This document shows positions 41,963 through 44,080 of a DNA stretch of 44,080 nt, one piece after another. The notes beneath the pieces were generated by a model, which did no database searches, had not been told where the DNA came from, and worked only from the letters and a program-made list of their open reading frames with translations. The DNA is from an uncultured Armatimonadota bacterium. GTDB taxonomy: Bacteria; Armatimonadota; Fimbriimonadia; Fimbriimonadales; Fimbriimonadaceae. Where the stretch lies: positions 1-44,080 of the forward strand of contig CAIUHP010000086.1 of the NCBI GenBank assembly GCA_903899015.1, given 5' to 3'. Numbering within the stretch: position 1 is the stretch's first letter; each line of letters begins with the position of its first letter. Position numbers and translations under genes: made by a program.

Positions 41963-43156
41963 ATGCACACCATGATCACGATGTTGCTGGCAATGACGCA
42001 CCTAACAAAAATTCGTTTCTCAACCCTCCCGGAACTTCACGCGAAAGGCACCGATATCGTTACGAGCGACGGGAAGCCAATCCTCCTTCGAGGGGTCAAC
42101 TTGGGCGGTTGGCTTGTTGAAGAAATGTGGATGACACCTTGGCAAGATCAGCCTCCAGCCGGCAGTTCCTTACCTAAGATCGAAGACCATGTGAGCCTAT
42201 GGAACGTGGTGGCAAAGCGATTCGGTCAAGACAAGATGGTTCAAGTGAGAGATGCTTGGCGTGACAACTGGATCATGGATGCGGATTTCTCGCGCATCAA
42301 AGAAGCTGGATTCAACCACGTGCGCATCCCGTTCCTCGATTCCCTCATCGCCGAGCCTAATGGACTCGCTCGCTTGCACAAAGCCGTCGATACCGCCGCC
42401 AAGCATGGCCTGTATACCGTTCTCGACATGCACGGAGCTCCTGGTGGGCAAAACGACGCAGATCACTCAGGGCAAGTTAAGCGCAACCGATTGTGGATCG
42501 ATGTTGAGAACATATCGAAAATGGAGCAGCTCTGGGCTCAACTAGGGAGAGAGTTTGGGAAAGACCCCAACGTTGCCATGTTCGACTTGATGAACGAGCC
42601 AATGGGAGCTCCGAATCCCGCCATGCTCGCGGTCGTCTATGACCGAGTTGTGAAGGCAGTTAGAAAGACAGCCCCCGAGAAATTACTTCTTATTGAAGAT
42701 GGCTACAAGGGTTTGGACACGACCATTCATCCCAACATTGCGGGCTGGACTAACGTCGTTTATTCGCTTCACTTCTATAACTTCGACGCAAAGGAACCCG
42801 CTGACCACCTCAAGGCGCTCCAGTCTCACGATAAAAAGGAGAAAGAGCTTCAAGGCTATCGGCAGACTCCGATGTATATAGGTGAATTCAACTTAGAACC
42901 TCATGGCACTCTAGGAGCCATGCACGACGTGACCGCTGAGCTAGAAGCCAATGGTTGGTCTTGGGCAATGTGGACGTACAAGACTGACGCCAAAGGCGGC
43001 CCAATGGGTCAGTGGGGCCTTTACAGCCGAGTCCAAAAACCGACGCCAATCGATCCCTATGTCGATTCTGCAGAAGAGATGATCGCCAAAATGAAGAACG
43101 TCCGAACCGACGTGATGCAACCCGTCTCGGGGTTGATTGAGTCGATCAAGAAGTAG
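41963..43156 (+). CDS. Glycoside hydrolase family 5 (cellulase/exo-glucanase-like)
   Basis: 397 residues. After a short hydrophobic start (MITMLLAMTHL, possibly a weak signal peptide) comes a complete GH5 barrel: PILLRGVNLGGWLVEEMWMT, NHVRIPF, VLDMHGAPGGQND, the acid/base Glu in FDLMNEPMG, HFYNF and the nucleophile Glu in YIGEFNLEPHG, then WSWAMWTYK. The start RGVNLGGWL resembles fungal-type exo-1,3-glucanases and related cellulases, so a beta-glucan substrate is likely. It is preceded by a terminator and followed by a weak stem (43178-43183 with 43193-43198). Confidence 0.92.
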   Translation: MHTMITMLLAMTHLTKIRFSTLPELHAKGTDIVTSDGKPILLRGVNLGGWLVEEMWMTPWQDQPPAGSSLPKIEDHVSLWNVVAKRFGQDKMVQVRDAWRDNWIMDADFSRIKEAGFNHVRIPFLDSLIAEPNGLARLHKAVDTAAKHGLYTVLDMHGAPGGQNDADHSGQVKRNRLWIDVENISKMEQLWAQLGREFGKDPNVAMFDLMNEPMGAPNPAMLAVVYDRVVKAVRKTAPEKLLLIEDGYKGLDTTIHPNIAGWTNVVYSLHFYNFDAKEPADHLKALQSHDKKEKELQGYRQTPMYIGEFNLEPHGTLGAMHDVTAELEANGWSWAMWTYKTDAKGGPMGQWGLYSRVQKPTPIDPYVDSAEEMIAKMKNVRTDVMQPVSGLIESIKK

Positions 43157-43273
43157 GGCTTTTTCATGGGTCCAATAGGACGCATGAGACGAGCGTCCAT
43201 ATTTGTTCGTTGTAGATGATTTCAACGTGGAGATAATCTCCAAAATCTCCGCTTTTTTTGCAGGTGGGTTATG
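43157..43273. other. 3' flank of GH5 with weak hairpin
   Basis: GGACGC (43178-43183) and GCGTCC (43193-43198) form a 6-bp stem followed by ATATTTGTT, a possible weak terminator for the GH5 gene. The rest of this stretch leads into the tandem repeat array. Confidence 0.4.
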
Positions 43274-44080
43274 CCCCGGTTTCGTTGTCGGAAGGATGAA
43301 TCTCCGTGGATCGGCTTCGGGCTTTGCGAGTAAAACCCGTCGAGTGCAAACCTCGCGAATCCTTGTATACCGGGGATGGTTCTTGCCCCGGTTTCGCTAT
43401 CGGAAGGATGAATCTCCGTAGATTGGCTTCGGACTTTGCGAGTAAAACCCGTCGAGCGCAAACCTCGCGAATCCTTGTATACCGGGGATGGTTCTTGCCC
43501 CAGTTTCGCTATCGGAAGGATGAATCTCTGTAGATAGGCTTCGGGCTTTGCGAGTAAATCCGGAGTGCGCAAACCTCGCGATTACCTGTAGACCGGGGAT
43601 GGTTTGTGCCCCAGTTTCGCTTTCGGGAGGCTGAATCCCCGTAGTTAAGCTTCGGCCGTTTCGAGTAAAACCGGGGCACAACCCATCCCCGGTCTACAGG
43701 ATTTTGGACGTTCCGTGCCGCTATTTGGAGCGAATGACTCTTCCCAATTTCGCTATCGGAAGGATGAATCTCCGTAGATAGGCATCGGCCGTTACGAATA
43801 AAACCGGGGCACAACCCATCCCCGGTCTACAGGATTTTGGACGTTCCGGGCTGCTACTTGGAGCGAAAGCCTCACCCCGGTTTTGCTTTCGGAAGGATGA
43901 ATCTTCGTAAATTGGATTCGGACTTTGCGAGCAAAAAAGTCGAGCGCAAACCTCGCGAATCCTTGTATACCGGGGATGGTTCTTGCCCCAGTTTCGCTAT
44001 CGGAAGGATGAATCTCTGTAGATAGGCTTCGGGCTTTGCGAGTAAATACGGAGTGCGCAAACCTCGCGATTACCTGTAGA
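43274..44080. repeat. Non-coding tandem repeat array with 111-112-bp and 133-bp units
   Basis: Units start at 43274, 43386, 43498, 43609, 43742, 43875 and 43986; the last is cut by the window end. Units 1-3 and 6-7 are 111-112 bp (type A); units 4-5 are 133 bp (type B). Unit 6 is most like unit 2 and unit 7 like unit 3, a higher-order period of about 489 bp. All carry the kernel CTATCGGAAGGATGAATCTC or close variants. Unit length is not a multiple of three, so long frames here are not genes. Each unit holds an ACCGGGG/CCCCGGT-type stem. Confidence 0.9.

Noticed and set aside
43203-44060. Several open frames of 60-116 codons on both strands in the repeat array
   Set aside because: They repeat the same peptide in shifted frames because the unit is 111-133 bp; no start sites or family features.

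Overview
The window is about 44 kb of bacterial chromosome with moderate GC, dense genes and few long gaps. No rRNA, tRNA or CRISPR was found. Taxonomy can only be guessed. Contiguous str and S10 clusters, a Lys/Ala-rich extended L22, a GH42-like protein of a type I associate with Armatimonadota and Planctomycetota, a Wzm/Wzt exporter and -10 boxes placed right against start codons fit a deep-branching lineage such as Armatimonadota (Fimbriimonadia-like), at low to moderate confidence.

Region 1 (1-12,300, minus strand) is the translation supercluster. In transcription order it reads promoter, structured leader, rpsL, rpsG, fusA, tuf, hairpin, rpsJ, rplC, rplD, rplW, rplB, rpsS, rplV, rpsC, rplP, rpmC, rpsQ, rplN, rplX, rplE, terminator. 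It stops after rplE, so the usual rest of the spc operon (S14, S8, L6, L18, S5, L30, L15, secY) is elsewhere. An IS21-like end with 22-bp repeats lies just beyond the terminator. Two mid-operon spacers hold long palindromes, and the str leader has a terminator-like hairpin with a possible competing pairing.

Region 2 (12,400-16,500) has lysS, a 43-codon basic protein, a frameshifted polysaccharide deacetylase remnant, a lipoprotein and greA. Region 3 (16,488-21,072) has a glycosyltransferase, a Wzt/Wzm-type glycan exporter, an FKBP-like protein, a ribokinase-family kinase and phoU. Region 4 (21,121-26,624, minus) looks like one operon: purL, TPR protein, nadK and an OppF-type ATPase. Region 5 (26,614-33,000) has a small lipoprotein, a LemA-like protein, an S9 oligopeptidase, a conserved unknown, and an ECF sigma factor translationally coupled to a membrane protein.

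Region 6 (33,163-35,699, minus) has an acyl-ACP-reductase-like dehydrogenase with the catalytic Cys, a protein of the family annotated quinate 5-dehydrogenase, and RidA. Region 7 (36,234-41,556, plus) is a compact set: a 1160-residue GH42-like enzyme with long low-complexity tails and no signal peptide, era, and a protein resembling the FtsZ-binding domain of ZipA. Region 8 has a structured leader ending in a terminator, a GH5 glycosidase, and a non-coding tandem repeat array with two unit types running off the window end.

Two window-wide signals are frequent CGA arginine codons in ribosomal and elongation-factor genes, and near-consensus -10 boxes 7-9 nt before the start codons of purL, greA, ridA and the ribokinase gene, suggesting leaderless mRNAs.
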